Source: Tunturiibacter empetritectus
GTDB lineage: Bacteria > Acidobacteriota > Terriglobia > Terriglobales > Acidobacteriaceae
DNA length: 64,000 nt
Direction of reading: 5' to 3'
NCBI RefSeq assembly: GCF_013410875.1
Contig: NZ_JACCCU010000001.1
Coordinates: forward strand, 310,001 to 374,000
Below are positions 47,125 to 57,132 of the stretch, piece after piece. A program made the translations under genes and the position numbers. The notes under the pieces are model-generated. The model made no database searches. It had not been told where the DNA came from and worked only from the letters and a program-made list of their open reading frames with translations. Numbering within the stretch: position 1 is the stretch's first letter; the number at the start of each line of letters is the position of its first letter.

Positions 47125-48504
47125 CTATTCGACGATGATCTGCGTAGGATGCGATCCGTTCGCTACGGCCACAGCACAGCTTGGCAGCGCGCCCGAGGGG
47201 AACGGAGTATTTTGCACCTGCTTCAACGTGCCGTTTTGAGGAGCGAGCTGAAACGCCGAGACATCGCCTTCGAGGTTGTTCGTCGCATAGAGGTAGATAC
47301 CCAGCGCCGGCTCGATCGCAACGCAGGTTGGACCCGTACCCGTCGCCGTCGAAGCAGAACCGACAGCGCCCGTCACATTCCCCGAGGTTTGATCGATCGT
47401 ATAAGCGCCGACCGTACCCGAGGAGAAGTTCGCTACATACAGGAACTTGCCCCGAGGATCAATCGTCACACCCACCGGAAAGATACCAGTGGCGAACGGG
47501 CTGCCGTTGGTCATCGGAGTCAGCGACCCATCTGAATTCACCGTACTGCCATACAGTTGGTTCGTCGCCTGATCGGTAATGTAAACAAAACGCGAAGAAG
47601 GATCTGCCGCAATGGCGCTGGGTGTTGTTCCTGCGCCGTATCCGGTGGCGACCGTCTTGCCCGTGCTATCAGTCGTAATCGTGGTCCCAGGAGTAGGAGT
47701 CAATGTGCCCGTCGTCGAGTTCTGCACGAAGCCCAGAACCGTCGCCTTCGGTGTGGTCGGTGTCTCCTGATCGATCACATACACATAGTTGGTCAGGAGT
47801 CCGTTGTTGGCAGTAGCTGTGGGCGTCGTCGACAGGATGCAGTTTGCAGAGCTGGTACCTCCGGCGGCCAATGGTTGGCAGCGCGGACGGCTCACCACAA
47901 CGCCAAACGGTGTATTGCCAACCGGAACGTAGTTCAGAGAGGTCAGAGAGGTCGTGGTTCCAATCGTCGTATTTGCTACGGCTGTTCCCAGCGAGCCGTC
48001 TTTATTGATCGGGAAGATCGTAATACCGCCCGGCCCGGGCGATGCGGTCGAGTAAAGCTGCTGTCCCTGTGGACCGAGCTGATACTGGAACGTGACATAA
48101 AGGAAGGTGCCTGCCGCATCCATCGCAACTGAGGTCCCGTTGCTCCCCGTTATGTTGTACGTGTTCTGCAGGTAGATCTTCCCGTCGGTGCCGACCGAGT
48201 ACTCTCCAATCGTTGAATCGTCGTGGTTCACGACATACACATTCAACCCGTTCGGCGAGGCAATCAGGGTAACCGGATTCCGGCCTGCCGGGATCGGGGA
48301 ATCCGCAAGCGGCGTCAACGAACCAATCTGGTAGTCCACCGCGTACGCATTGATGCCACCGTTGGGAGAGGTGCTCGTCAACGGTTTTGCCGTAGTCACA
48401 TAAACGTACGCCAGCGTGTAGTCGCGGCTGCACGCCGTTACGCTCACCAACGCAAAAGACAATATCGAGGCCACTGTTCCGCGACCCATCTTATTCCACT
48501 TCAT
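47125..48504 (-). CDS. Beta-propeller (lactonase-like) lipoprotein
   Basis: 459 residues. N-terminal signal with a lipobox at VTAC. The body has repeated blades of the YncE/6-phosphogluconolactonase-like kind (NPVTLIASPNGLNVYVVNHD, AIAADPSSRFVYITDQATNQ, GVTIDPRGKFLYVANFSSGT and others), about seven in all, with low-complexity Thr/Gly loops. Such acidobacterial proteins are outer-membrane-anchored and of unknown ligand; the enzyme activity of true lactonases is not implied. A paralogue lies directly upstream on the same strand. Confidence 0.85.
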   Translation of the reverse strand: MKWNKMGRGTVASILSFALVSVTACSRDYTLAYVYVTTAKPLTSTSPNGGINAYAVDYQIGSLTPLADSPIPAGRNPVTLIASPNGLNVYVVNHDDSTIGEYSVGTDGKIYLQNTYNITGSNGTSVAMDAAGTFLYVTFQYQLGPQGQQLYSTASPGPGGITIFPINKDGSLGTAVANTTIGTTTSLTSLNYVPVGNTPFGVVVSRPRCQPLAAGGTSSANCILSTTPTATANNGLLTNYVYVIDQETPTTPKATVLGFVQNSTTGTLTPTPGTTITTDSTGKTVATGYGAGTTPSAIAADPSSRFVYITDQATNQLYGSTVNSDGSLTPMTNGSPFATGIFPVGVTIDPRGKFLYVANFSSGTVGAYTIDQTSGNVTGAVGSASTATGTGPTCVAIEPALGIYLYATNNLEGDVSAFQLAPQNGTLKQVQNTPFPSGALPSCAVAVANGSHPTQIIVE

Positions 48505-48609
48505 GCTTGCCTAACTCCAGGGCAAATCGTTTCCGCCCGTTCCTGCTGTCCCGATACTCAGGATTCCTCGAGACATCCTGTCCTGGTTCTCCAGCTGCCT
48601 TATTGCCAG

Positions 48610-49866
48610 CTAGTCTACGTTTCCGCTTACTGCGAGGCACGTCGCCTGTCCGGTCGCCGTGAACTTCGATCCTCGCTTCAGGTCTTGCAAGAAGCCTTGC
48701 GTCGAGATCGACTTGCCAGTCACAGTTCCATCTCCGTTGGACGTATAGATGTACTGATTCGACGGGTCCTCTACCATGCAAACCGGCCCGGCCCCCACAG
48801 AGTAAGGATTGTTACCCGGATCGATCGCCAGCAAAGTACTATTCGTCTGGACCTGGAACGCCGAGATGGAGCTGTTCGGATTCGTGGTATCGGTAGTCGA
48901 CTGGTTCGCCACATATAAGAAGTTCTTCGCCGAGCCAGCTCCGCCAACCAGCGAGTAAACCGGATTCGCCCCTGGAGAGACATTTCCAATCGGTCCGCCC
49001 GTGATCGGATTCAAAGTGCATGTAGTAGCCGCGACCGAGAAGGGAAGAATCCGTCCACCAGGGTTGCTCGCAGTGGGAGCCGCATCGGTGATATACACCG
49101 CGCTTCCGCCGGTAATAATCGACGTAGCGCGTCCAGTCTGCGCATTGAACTTCTGTGTCGTCGTAAGGGTCAACTGACCAGCAGTTCCGGCTGCGTAAGG
49201 AGACACAGTCTGGTCAGCCGTGTTGAGAGTTAACAAGCATCCGCCCGAGACCGCCATCATCGTTGGCGTTTCGCCAACGGGGAAGTAGGTCAACTGCAAT
49301 CCCGTCTGAGGATCCTTGATCTGCTGATTCAGTACCAGTGTCAACCGACCCGTATTCGGATCGATCGAGAAGACCGTGATGTCACCATTGGCGGGAGGTG
49401 GCGCACCATCGAGCGATGGTGCCTGCTGATCCAGAACGTACAGAAAATTACCCGTAGTGTCGACCGCAGCCCAGACGGGAGTGCTTCCCTGGCTTGTAAA
49501 GCATTGCTGGAAGGTCAACACGCCCTGTCCGCCAACGCTGAACTCGCTGATGCTGCCGGCACTCCCGCACGGCAGGTTCGATGTTGGTCCGCTCCCGCCG
49601 CCCTTGTTGACCACATAGACGAAGCGGCCGCCAGGCTTCACCACAATCGACACCGGATCAGCTCCGCCGGAGGTAAACGGGGAGTGCGGCATCGCCGTCA
49701 GGTTTCCCGTAAAGTCGTCAATCTTAAATCCCGCAATCTGGTTGTACTGCGTTCCAAGAACCCACATGAACCCGATCGTGCCGCCACCGCACGCCGTCAT
49801 GCCTAGACCCATCGCTACGGACACTACCAAGGCCATTGAAACCCGGCCAATCCTGCTCAACTTCAT
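48610..49866 (-). CDS. Beta-propeller (lactonase-like) lipoprotein
   Basis: 418 residues from the ATG at 49866 (AAGGAAGCG upstream). Lipobox MTAC, then six to seven blades with the same FVYVVNKGGG and NFLYVLDQQ signatures as the neighbour at 47125. A loop rich in Gly and Pro follows the second blade. Both genes may form an operon (106 bases between). Confidence 0.83.
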   Translation of the reverse strand: MKLSRIGRVSMALVVSVAMGLGMTACGGGTIGFMWVLGTQYNQIAGFKIDDFTGNLTAMPHSPFTSGGADPVSIVVKPGGRFVYVVNKGGGSGPTSNLPCGSAGSISEFSVGGQGVLTFQQCFTSQGSTPVWAAVDTTGNFLYVLDQQAPSLDGAPPPANGDITVFSIDPNTGRLTLVLNQQIKDPQTGLQLTYFPVGETPTMMAVSGGCLLTLNTADQTVSPYAAGTAGQLTLTTTQKFNAQTGRATSIITGGSAVYITDAAPTASNPGGRILPFSVAATTCTLNPITGGPIGNVSPGANPVYSLVGGAGSAKNFLYVANQSTTDTTNPNSSISAFQVQTNSTLLAIDPGNNPYSVGAGPVCMVEDPSNQYIYTSNGDGTVTGKSISTQGFLQDLKRGSKFTATGQATCLAVSGNVD

Positions 49867-50062
49867 GCGCTTCCTTAATCCTCGCCAGTGAACGGTTCTC
49901 CGTCCACCTTTTGCCGCGAGCAACTCTGTAGGGTACGATTCCTTCGCTTATTGTAGAAGCTGTCGCGACTTTGTGCCACTTATGCCCTTCATTCTGGTTG
50001 GCCTACCCCCAGCGTATGTGGTCACCACGTCGTGGTTACCGCCACCTTCCATCCACACAAAA

Positions 50063-50082
50063 GCCCAGGCCGCAGCCCGGGC
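50063..50082 (-). terminator. Terminator of the M13 peptidase gene
   Basis: On the minus strand GCCCGGG-CTGCGG-CCTGGGC followed by TTTTGTGTG; one wobble. Confidence 0.75.
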
Positions 50083-50101
50083 CTCTGGTTCACTCGCACC
50101 T

Positions 50102-52179
50102 CTACCACACGCGACAGGAGTTCACCGGCATCATTGCGTGGCCCGCTTTACAGCCAAACGCTTTGCCGAACTCATCGAAGTTCCGCACCGTGCCCTTCGC
50201 CCGCCACTCGCCCGTGCTATGTGGATCGGTCTTCGCCAGTACACGCGCATTCTGCTCCGTCTGATTCTGGCACCATAGCTGTCCGAAGGTAATAAAGAAG
50301 CGCTGCTGCGCGGTATATCCATCACGCTTCCCATCAACATACCCAGGCTCGGCGGTAGCTCCCTGTTGCGTAAGAGCTGCTTCGAGCGCCTGGAAGGCAA
50401 TTCGAATCCCACCATTATCGGCCGTATTCTCGCCAAGCGTCAGCTTGCCGTTAAGGTTCTGTCCCTCAGCCACCTTGAACCCGTCATACTCCTTCACCTC
50501 ACAATCGGTGCGCTCGGTAAACTTCGCTCGATCCTCGGCTGTGAACCACGGACGCACATTTCCCTTCGGATCGTACTTCGATCCCTGGTCGTCGAAGCCA
50601 TGCGTCATCTCATGCCCGATCACGGTGCCGATTCCGCCGCAGTTCACTGCCGGATCTTTACTGTTATCGAAGAAGGGAGGCTGCAGAATTCCAGCAGGGA
50701 AGTTAATGTCGTTGTTCGAAGGGCTGTAGTACGCGTTCACCGTCGGGGGTGTCATCCCCCACTCCTTTTCGTCAACCGGCTTGCCCAGTTTGGCGTAGTT
50801 GCGAGCCCGCTCGAAACTCTGCCCCCTCTCCACATTGCCGAGATAATCGTCCCGCTTCACTGTCAACGAGCTGTAATCACGCCAGTTCTCCGGATAGCCG
50901 ATCTTATTGCGAATTGCATCCAGCTTCGCCTTCGCTTCGACCTTGGTCGCATTGCTCATCCACGGCAGTTGCTGGATGTCCTGTCCTAGTGCCTGTTCAA
51001 GCGCCACCACCAGCTTGTCCATATTGGCCTTCGCATCGGGAGGGAAGTACTGTTTCACCCAGTCCTGACCCACGGCCTCGCCCAGTGCTGTATCGGTCGC
51101 GCGTGTGCAACGCTTCCATCGCGGTGTCTGCTCCTTCTGGCCTTGCAGCGTCGCCGAAAAGAAGTTGAAATTTTCATCCACAAATGGTTTCGACAAAGCA
51201 GGCGCAGCAGTCCTCAGCGCATGCCAGCGCAAATAGCTCTTGATCGAATCCAAACTTGCCGCATCGATCTCGGCGTTCATCGCCTTGAAGTAGTCCGGCG
51301 TTGCAACATTCAGCGTACTGAACTCGCCAATCGTAACCTCCTTCAAATAGGTCTGCCAATCATAATCAGGAGACAGCGCCTCGAGATCCTCCTTGGACAT
51401 GATGTGATATCGCTTCGCCGGATCACGCAGCTCAACTCGGTCCATCGAGCCCTTGGCGAGCGCCGTCTCGATAGCCATCACACTCTTAGCCTCGTCCGAC
51501 GCCTTCTCCGGAGTATCGCCCAGCAAGACAAACATCTTCGCGACATGCTCGACATACTGATCCCGCAGCTTCTGGCTCCGATCATCCTCGGTCAGATAGT
51601 ACGACCGGTCCGGGAGAGAGAGGCCGCCTTGAATTGTGCTTGCAATCTGTTGGCTCGAGTCCTTCTGATCCTGCTGCACATTCAATCCATAAACACGCCC
51701 ACAGAGTAGTTCTTCTGTAACTCCGCCACGATCGTCGCCAGTTGTTTTTTGTCCTTCAATGACGCAATCGTCGCCAGCGCAGGCTGCAGCGGCTTTGTCC
51801 CCAGCCTGTCGGCCAGATCGACGTTCATACATGCCGCGAAGTAGTCGCCATACTTGCGTTGCAGCGGGTTCTTCGGATCGTCCGCCGCTGCCTTCAACTC
51901 CGTGTAGAGCAGATAATTATTACGTTCCGCTAACTCATTGAACCGCCCCCACCGCACCTGATCAGATGGAACTGGATTTTTCTTCAGCCAGTTGCCGCAT
52001 GCATATTGATAGAAGTCGATGCAAGGGTCCGCGGTCTTATCGATTGCGGAAAGGTCAAAGATGATTGGCTGCTTCGGCTCCGAAGTTGGGCCTCCCGGTA
52101 CATCTGTTTCCGTAAATGCTTGTCCCAGACACACGGCAGTAGAAAGTATCAACAGGCTCGCTAAAGATTTGGAAATCAT
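50102..52179 (-). pseudogene. M13 family metallopeptidase interrupted by a frameshift
   Basis: Two overlapping minus-strand frames together give a full M13 (neprilysin-like) zinc peptidase. The first begins at the ATG at 52179 (GAGGAGCGAC upstream) with a signal peptide (ending CLGQ), the IDKTADPCIDFYQYACGNWL start typical of secreted M13 enzymes, and stops at 51682. The second continues from about 51690 (YGLNVQQDQKDSSQQIAS) to 50102, with the zinc motif in VIGHEMTHGFDDQG and the C-terminal CRVW. The join needs one extra base in the T-run at 51691-51693 (GTGTTTATGG). So either a real one-base deletion, or a sequencing error. No slippery heptamer for programmed shifting was seen. Confidence 0.85.
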
Positions 52180-52371
52180 GTCGCTCCTCAGAAAAATCCC
52201 AATAGAAGGCAACGGCTCAGACAACAAGACGATTCGTCTGCCGTCAAAAACGTAACTCTCCGTGATACTACGAAGACGAGACGCCATATCACAAAGTTTC
52301 CGGCCCACGAAACGCAGAAAAAAGGGCTCAGGCCGAAGCCCAACCCCTTCTTCCCGTCGCCGCATCTTCTC

Positions 52372-53457
52372 TCAAAAGATCTTCAGGTGGATTGTCAGGT
52401 ACTTCTTTGGATCGCTTCGAATCGTCGTCACCAGATCCGTGCTGGCCACCAGCAGCTTATTCAAGTTGGTGTAAGCGGCATCATCTTTCACCAGTTTGCC
52501 CAGCGTACCCCGCCCATCGTTCACTCCCGACACCAGCGTATTGACCTGTGTCAACGTATTGCTCAGATCCTGGCGAAACTTCGGATCCTTCAGCATCAGC
52601 CCAAGTCCACCCTTGCCGGCGTCGGCGTCGGCAAGCAATGAGTTCGCATGCGCAAGTGTAGAGTTAAGATTCTTATAAAGGGTATCGTCCTTCAACAGCT
52701 TGCCCGCCGTGCCCTTGCCGCTGTCGATTCCATCCGCGATGTTCTGCAGCTTTGCGACCGTACCGTTCAACCGGTTGTACAGCGTGTCGTCGGTCATCAG
52801 CTTGCCAATCGATCCGCGTCCCGCGTTGATATTCTTCTCCAACTTCAGCAGCTCATCGACAGTATTATTTGCCTTGTTATAAAGATCAGGATTATTGATC
52901 AGCTGCCCAATCGAACCCTTTCCCGACTGAATGTTGTCGACGATGATGTTCATCTTCGCCAGAATCACATTCAGGCTCTCAATCGTTCCCTGGCTCGCTT
53001 TCACGACATCGGTCAAGCTAGGCGTCTCTAAAGTCTTCAAAACATCGCCGTCCTGCAACGGCGGCCCAACGGCAAACTGGCTGTTGATGTCCACCACCGT
53101 ATCTCCCAGCACACCCACCGTCGACAACGAGGCCTTCGAATCCTTCTTCAGGTTGGTGGCGAACTTTTGGTTCATCTTCATCACCACCTTCACCGGCGTC
53201 AGCTTGTGCTCCGGCGAGTTGTCGATCGTCACCGACTTCACCGTTCCGATCGTCACCCCTTCCAGGTTCACCGCCGCACCCGTCTTCAGCCCCGCCGAGT
53301 TCTCAAAGAAGGTCACCACCGTCAGCTTATGCGAGAAGATTCCCAGCCCCGACGAGCTCGTCATCAGGAACAGCAGGGTCACCAGCACCACCGTCGAAAT
53401 CAGTACAATCACGCCCACCTTCAACTGCGACCACCGAACCTCCTGCTGGCTGGGCAT
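52372..53457 (-). CDS. MCE/MlaD-domain protein with 34-residue repeats
   Basis: 361 residues. One N-terminal membrane helix (about 13-35), an MCE domain (about 40-130; NSAGLKTGAAVNLEGVTIG, VGVLGDTVVDI), then a linker and five tandem repeats spaced exactly 34 residues apart (Gly-Lys/Arg-Gly at 179, 213, 247, 281 and 315), each of the form GxG-S/T-xG-L-DDxLYNxLN. MCE proteins form hexameric lipid channels between membranes; the repeats should make a long periplasmic rod. It is a solo gene without the YrbE permease or ATPase nearby. Confidence 0.9.
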   Translation of the reverse strand: MPSQQEVRWSQLKVGVIVLISTVVLVTLLFLMTSSSGLGIFSHKLTVVTFFENSAGLKTGAAVNLEGVTIGTVKSVTIDNSPEHKLTPVKVVMKMNQKFATNLKKDSKASLSTVGVLGDTVVDINSQFAVGPPLQDGDVLKTLETPSLTDVVKASQGTIESLNVILAKMNIIVDNIQSGKGSIGQLINNPDLYNKANNTVDELLKLEKNINAGRGSIGKLMTDDTLYNRLNGTVAKLQNIADGIDSGKGTAGKLLKDDTLYKNLNSTLAHANSLLADADAGKGGLGLMLKDPKFRQDLSNTLTQVNTLVSGVNDGRGTLGKLVKDDAAYTNLNKLLVASTDLVTTIRSDPKKYLTIHLKIF

Positions 53458-53719
53458 AGCTCTCCTTTAAGACCGTTTCGCAAAACTTCACTGCCCGCGG
53501 CGTTACACTGCCGCCTCCCGCCTGTAGCGCAATCAGGGTGTCAGTAACTAGGAGAATACATTACCCTCCCAATCCATCACCCAGGAAAACTCCTGGCATC
53601 GCCTCGCGCTAAGTCGTCGATCTGTTATGGATGCCCAAACCGCTCTAATGGTTTCAACTTCCCATTGATTTCAACCTTTTATGACCTTGCCGTACCGCCC
53701 GTGACGCGTGACCGTCACG
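53458..53719. other. Spacer between the MCE gene and acpS
   Basis: 262 bases between same-strand genes; nothing recognised beyond a probable promoter for the MCE gene. The overlapping small frames show no family features. Confidence 0.45.
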
Positions 53720-54100
53720 CTAATCCTCTACCACCACCACCGCCATCGCCAACTCGCGGCTATGGGTCAAACTCAACTGTACCCTGCGCACCCCCATCGC
53801 CTTCGCCAACTCTGCCGCCCGCCCGCTCAAGTGAAGCGTAGGTTTACCGCTCGCCTCACGCCGCACCTCAAGCTCCTTCCATGTAACGCCTCGGCTAATT
53901 CCCGTTCCCAGCGCCTTCGCGCCAGCCTCCTTCGCTGCAAACCGGGCCGAAAAGCTCTCTGCGGCATTCTTCTTCTTGCGCACACAGTAAGCGATCTCTC
54001 CCTCAGTAAAAATCCGCTCCAGAAACCGCTCGCCGTACCGGTCGATACTCTCTTGTATCCGTCTCGTCTCGATCAGATCCGTTCCTACACCCAGCACCAT
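53720..54100 (-). CDS. acpS: Holo-[acyl-carrier-protein] synthase
   Basis: 126 residues. Transfers 4'-phosphopantetheine from CoA to acyl carrier protein. Motifs are complete: GVGTDLIETRRI with the magnesium Asp, ARFAAKEAGAKALGTGI and the C-terminal VQLSLTHSRELAMAVV. Length is normal. Ends short of the MCE gene by 262 bases. Confidence 0.96.
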   Translation of the reverse strand: MVLGVGTDLIETRRIQESIDRYGERFLERIFTEGEIAYCVRKKKNAAESFSARFAAKEAGAKALGTGISRGVTWKELEVRREASGKPTLHLSGRAAELAKAMGVRRVQLSLTHSRELAMAVVVVED

Positions 54101-54241
54101 GAGAACCTCGCTTGCGCCACCTTCTTACGCGAACCAACAACAGACAAATCGCAAGTCATCTCTTTTCAAGATTATCAAACAGCAAACCCCACATGACCAC
54201 AGTACCCCGTCAGAGACTCACGCTTCCCCCCTCCCTTTCCG

Positions 54242-54658
54242 ATGAACACCCTATCGGCAAGCACATTCGATTCGGCAGAGGCTCAACACCCCATGCAATC
54301 GCTCGATATTCAGGGCTTCAGCTACGAAGAGCGCCAAGGCCTTCTGCCCTCGCTCACCTCGGCCTTCGCAGACTGCGGAGGCTGGATCCTCAACCGCAGG
54401 ACCACCTCGCCCACCACCATGGAGTTCCGCGTCGAGATCCAGCTCCGCGCCGTCATCGACATCTACGCCTCCATCATCTCTTCCGGCCTCGAGCTCACCC
54501 GCGCCGGTCACCTTGGCTTTACCCACCTCTGCACATGCCGTAAAAATCTTGCCACCCCGGCTGACCTCGGTCAGATCATCACCATCCGTCTGGAGATTAG
54601 CTTCCTGGAAGACGCCACACTGCAGTCTCTCTTCCTCTCCGCCGGAGAGTGCGCCTGA
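54242..54658 (+). CDS. Conserved small protein of unknown function
   Basis: 138 residues from the ATG at 54242. No signal or membrane helix. Compact alpha/beta pattern (FSYEERQGLLPSLTSAFADC, GWILNRRTTSPTTMEFRVEI, then LELTRAGHLGFTHLCTCRK), reminiscent of ACT-like small domains, but unassigned. Found here next to the convergent barrel gene; its role is unclear. Confidence 0.68.
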   Translation: MNTLSASTFDSAEAQHPMQSLDIQGFSYEERQGLLPSLTSAFADCGGWILNRRTTSPTTMEFRVEIQLRAVIDIYASIISSGLELTRAGHLGFTHLCTCRKNLATPADLGQIITIRLEISFLEDATLQSLFLSAGECA

Positions 54659-54674
54659 TCGTCCCACGCACCAC

Positions 54675-55952
54675 CTAATGCACGGTCAGTTTTTTCTGCT
54701 TCGGCCCCCACAGTCCCATCCGGAACGGCACACCCACTGAGAACTGCAGATTCGGCGTATCCGGCGTCAGCCCCACGCCAAAGCTCAGATCAATCGTCTT
54801 ACCTGGCGCGTACACATAACTCGTTCCCAACCGCAGCGTGCCTTCCACCAGATACGAAGCAGGAATATCCACCCCGTTCAACGTAGTACTGCGAGTAAAC
54901 CGTTGATCCCAACCAAGAGTCATCGATACGTCCGGGTTCAACGCCAGGATCGACCCAATCTGGAATCCCACAGCATCCCCCGGGTTGAAGTGCCCCACCA
55001 TCGTCGCCGCCGGGTTACTCGGATCGTTAGCTGAAACCGTATGATCGCCCTTCAGATTCGCCGTGTAAGAAAGATTCCCGAAGAACACCACCGGATCGCT
55101 CGACTTCGCCAAAGTCAGGTTTCCCTGTATTGCATTGAAGCCTGTCCCAAGCGCCACCTGGCTGCTCTGCAAATTGTAAGGATCTTTCCCCGTCGTCGAT
55201 TTGAACCGCACACTCGCCAGCATGTCTGGAATCTTTCCATGCTCGCTTGTCAGCTGCCGCGAGATGCCGGCAGAGATATCGCCCAACCCAAAACTGCTCG
55301 AAGAGGTTTGGACATTATTCGCGTCCACCGTCCGAATCAACTCATACCCATAAGGAATCGTGAGATCGGCCTGGAGCTTATGCGGCAATCCAAGCCGCGC
55401 CGTGAAGTTTGGCAGAAGATAGTCCTCCCTCACGCGCTCCGAAGCGATATCACCCACCACCAACACGGGCAGCAACGCAAAACCATTCACCGTCACATGG
55501 TCCGACGACGCGCTGAAGTAAGACGTGGTGTTGTCGACCTCCAGGGTTCCAGAGGGCAGCAGCAATCCGCCACGCACAATCAAAGCTTGATCCAGAGCCT
55601 CCGTCGCCTGCCGTTCCGTGCTGTCGTAGGTTGACGTCGACACCACCGAGTTGATCACGCGACTGGTCGAGGCGGCCGGCAAAGTAGGACGCTCCACCAC
55701 CTTCGCCGGAGTAGTAAAGCCTCCGTTCATACGCCACTCCAGCTCATTCACGCGCTCCAGCAGATTGCGGATGATCGCATCGCGCTCTCGCAACGCCTCC
55801 TGCAGCTTCAGATCCACAGGGTCTCTCGCCGCCGTTGTAGCTTTGGCAATCTCCTGTGTCTGCGGCTGACCATTCGCTGATGTCTGAGCAAGGAGTGATC
55901 CCGTGCTCGCCAGCAGAACCACAATCACTGATAAAACTCTTCGCCGCAACAT
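54675..55952 (-). CDS. Outer-membrane barrel with N-terminal coiled coil, FapF-like
   Basis: 425 residues. Signal peptide (1-22, SLLAQ); a short helical coiled coil at about 45-76 (LKLQEALRERDAIIRNLLER); a linker; and from about 110 a series of amphipathic beta strands with turns at regular intervals, ending with a strand FRMGLWGPKQKKLTVH. Length (about 425) and order (coiled-coil plug, then barrel) match Pseudomonas FapF, the exporter pore of the Fap amyloid system. Last gene of a four-gene operon, 16 bases after the C39 peptidase. Alternative: a generic transporter porin. Confidence 0.75.
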   Translation of the reverse strand: MLRRRVLSVIVVLLASTGSLLAQTSANGQPQTQEIAKATTAARDPVDLKLQEALRERDAIIRNLLERVNELEWRMNGGFTTPAKVVERPTLPAASTSRVINSVVSTSTYDSTERQATEALDQALIVRGGLLLPSGTLEVDNTTSYFSASSDHVTVNGFALLPVLVVGDIASERVREDYLLPNFTARLGLPHKLQADLTIPYGYELIRTVDANNVQTSSSSFGLGDISAGISRQLTSEHGKIPDMLASVRFKSTTGKDPYNLQSSQVALGTGFNAIQGNLTLAKSSDPVVFFGNLSYTANLKGDHTVSANDPSNPAATMVGHFNPGDAVGFQIGSILALNPDVSMTLGWDQRFTRSTTLNGVDIPASYLVEGTLRLGTSYVYAPGKTIDLSFGVGLTPDTPNLQFSVGVPFRMGLWGPKQKKLTVH

Positions 55953-55968
55953 CGACCCGCCTTTCCCT

Positions 55969-56649
55969 TCAGTACAAATAGTTGCTCGGAGCCGTAACTC
56001 CGATCTTGCGCGAGATCAGCGATTCATCCGGTACCATGCGTGCGGCCACAGGAAGACGTTTGTCTCCGATCATTCGGTCGTCTGGCGGATGCACTACGAA
56101 GACGATGCCGTTCTTCCACAAGGTCTGAAACCGGTCGACTCGCATCGTGATATTGCCGAAGCCCGGATCGCCCAGAATCACATGCCCCGCCACAATGCCC
56201 TTTACCACCACAAAATGGTCGAAGCCTTTCTCTCGTATCGGGACGATCACAGAAGCTTTTTCCTGCGCCAGATCCTGGATCGTCATACCACTGAAAGCCT
56301 CAGCATGGTATCCCCGCGCCTCGGAAAAGTGTTTCAAATCGAGCAATGAAAATCCGCCTCGGGAGCGCACACGAGTCGCATCTACGCGATGAAGAAGCCA
56401 CACCACAATCGAAGTCTCAGTCGTATCGTCCTTGAAGTCATAAGTAAGGAGTGTGCTCAACGCCGCGGCGCCGCAACTGACATCCCAACGCTGCTTCACG
56501 ACGCCCTCATCGCGAATCTCTTTCAGGCTTCGGACATTCTTGCTTCCCCTCGCCCCCGTTGCTTCTCCAGTGTTCTGAGCGCGCACGGGGGCTGGGAAGA
56601 GAACAAGACCCGCCAGTCCAGCAGCAAGTATCGATCGTAAGCAGTTCAT
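55969..56649 (-). CDS. Periplasmic C39 cysteine peptidase, FapD-like
   Basis: 226 residues. Signal peptide (about 1-24, ending VRAQ); then a C39 papain-like domain: Gln53 and Cys59 (QRWDVSCGAAA), His145 (GFDHFVVVK) and Asp161 (ILGDPGFG). Unlike bacteriocin exporters it has no ABC transporter fused. Same size and layout as FapD. The start overlaps the previous stop as TGATG, so the two are translationally coupled. Predicted to cleave the double-glycine-like VTAAG motif of the two upstream proteins. Confidence 0.85.
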   Translation of the reverse strand: MNCLRSILAAGLAGLVLFPAPVRAQNTGEATGARGSKNVRSLKEIRDEGVVKQRWDVSCGAAALSTLLTYDFKDDTTETSIVVWLLHRVDATRVRSRGGFSLLDLKHFSEARGYHAEAFSGMTIQDLAQEKASVIVPIREKGFDHFVVVKGIVAGHVILGDPGFGNITMRVDRFQTLWKNGIVFVVHPPDDRMIGDKRLPVAARMVPDESLISRKIGVTAPSNYLY

Positions 56650-57059
56650 CAGTGTTTCCCAGTCAGGTTGGACTGCACAATGCTCCCTACCGTCGAGTTC
56701 ATATTGACGGTCAGGTTCAGCAGCACATTGATATTGGAGTTCACAGCATTGATGTTGACCAGCGAACTCAGATTTTGCTGCGCGCTGCCATTCAACGTGA
56801 GCGTGCCCATGTTGGTGGTTGAGGTCAGCGGTCCGGTCAACACCTGCAGCGTACCGGCACCTGTCACCAGTCCGTTCGCAGTTGACGCCGACCCTTGAAA
56901 CTGCACGACTCCATTCGACAAGCTCGCCGAAACGCCCGCTGCCGTAACCCGATCCATGGCAGCGTCGTTCAGCGATTGGCCTTTATGCTTGGTTGAGCTT
57001 TGGGCCAGTCCTGCTTGAGTTAGCAACGCAAGACTCGCAACTACGAAAAGACGACGCAT
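56649..57059 (-). CDS. Secreted Fap-subunit-like protein, short
   Basis: 136 residues; AGGAGG upstream. Signal peptide (1-19, AGLAQ), a short propeptide ending in the motif LNDAAMDRVTAAG (30-42) and a mature part rich in Ser, Thr, Asn, Gly and Leu. A repeat unit (LNGSAQQNLSSLVNINAVNS) near residue 90-115 matches the repeats of the larger neighbour. No Cys. Its size and place suggest a FapB- or FapE-like minor subunit. Overlaps the C39 gene by one base. Confidence 0.75.
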   Translation of the reverse strand: MRRLFVVASLALLTQAGLAQSSTKHKGQSLNDAAMDRVTAAGVSASLSNGVVQFQGSASTANGLVTGAGTLQVLTGPLTSTTNMGTLTLNGSAQQNLSSLVNINAVNSNINVLLNLTVNMNSTVGSIVQSNLTGKH

Positions 57060-57132
57060 AAATCCTCCTTGATGCCACAGAGAAGCGTAGGGCGGGGCTC
57101 CCTGGTTAGAGGAGCCCTCCCTGCGGCCGTCT

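Noticed and set aside
51682..51832. Programmed ribosomal frameshift in the M13 gene
   Set aside because: No X-XXY-YYZ slippery heptamer or following pseudoknot; one missing T is a simpler explanation.
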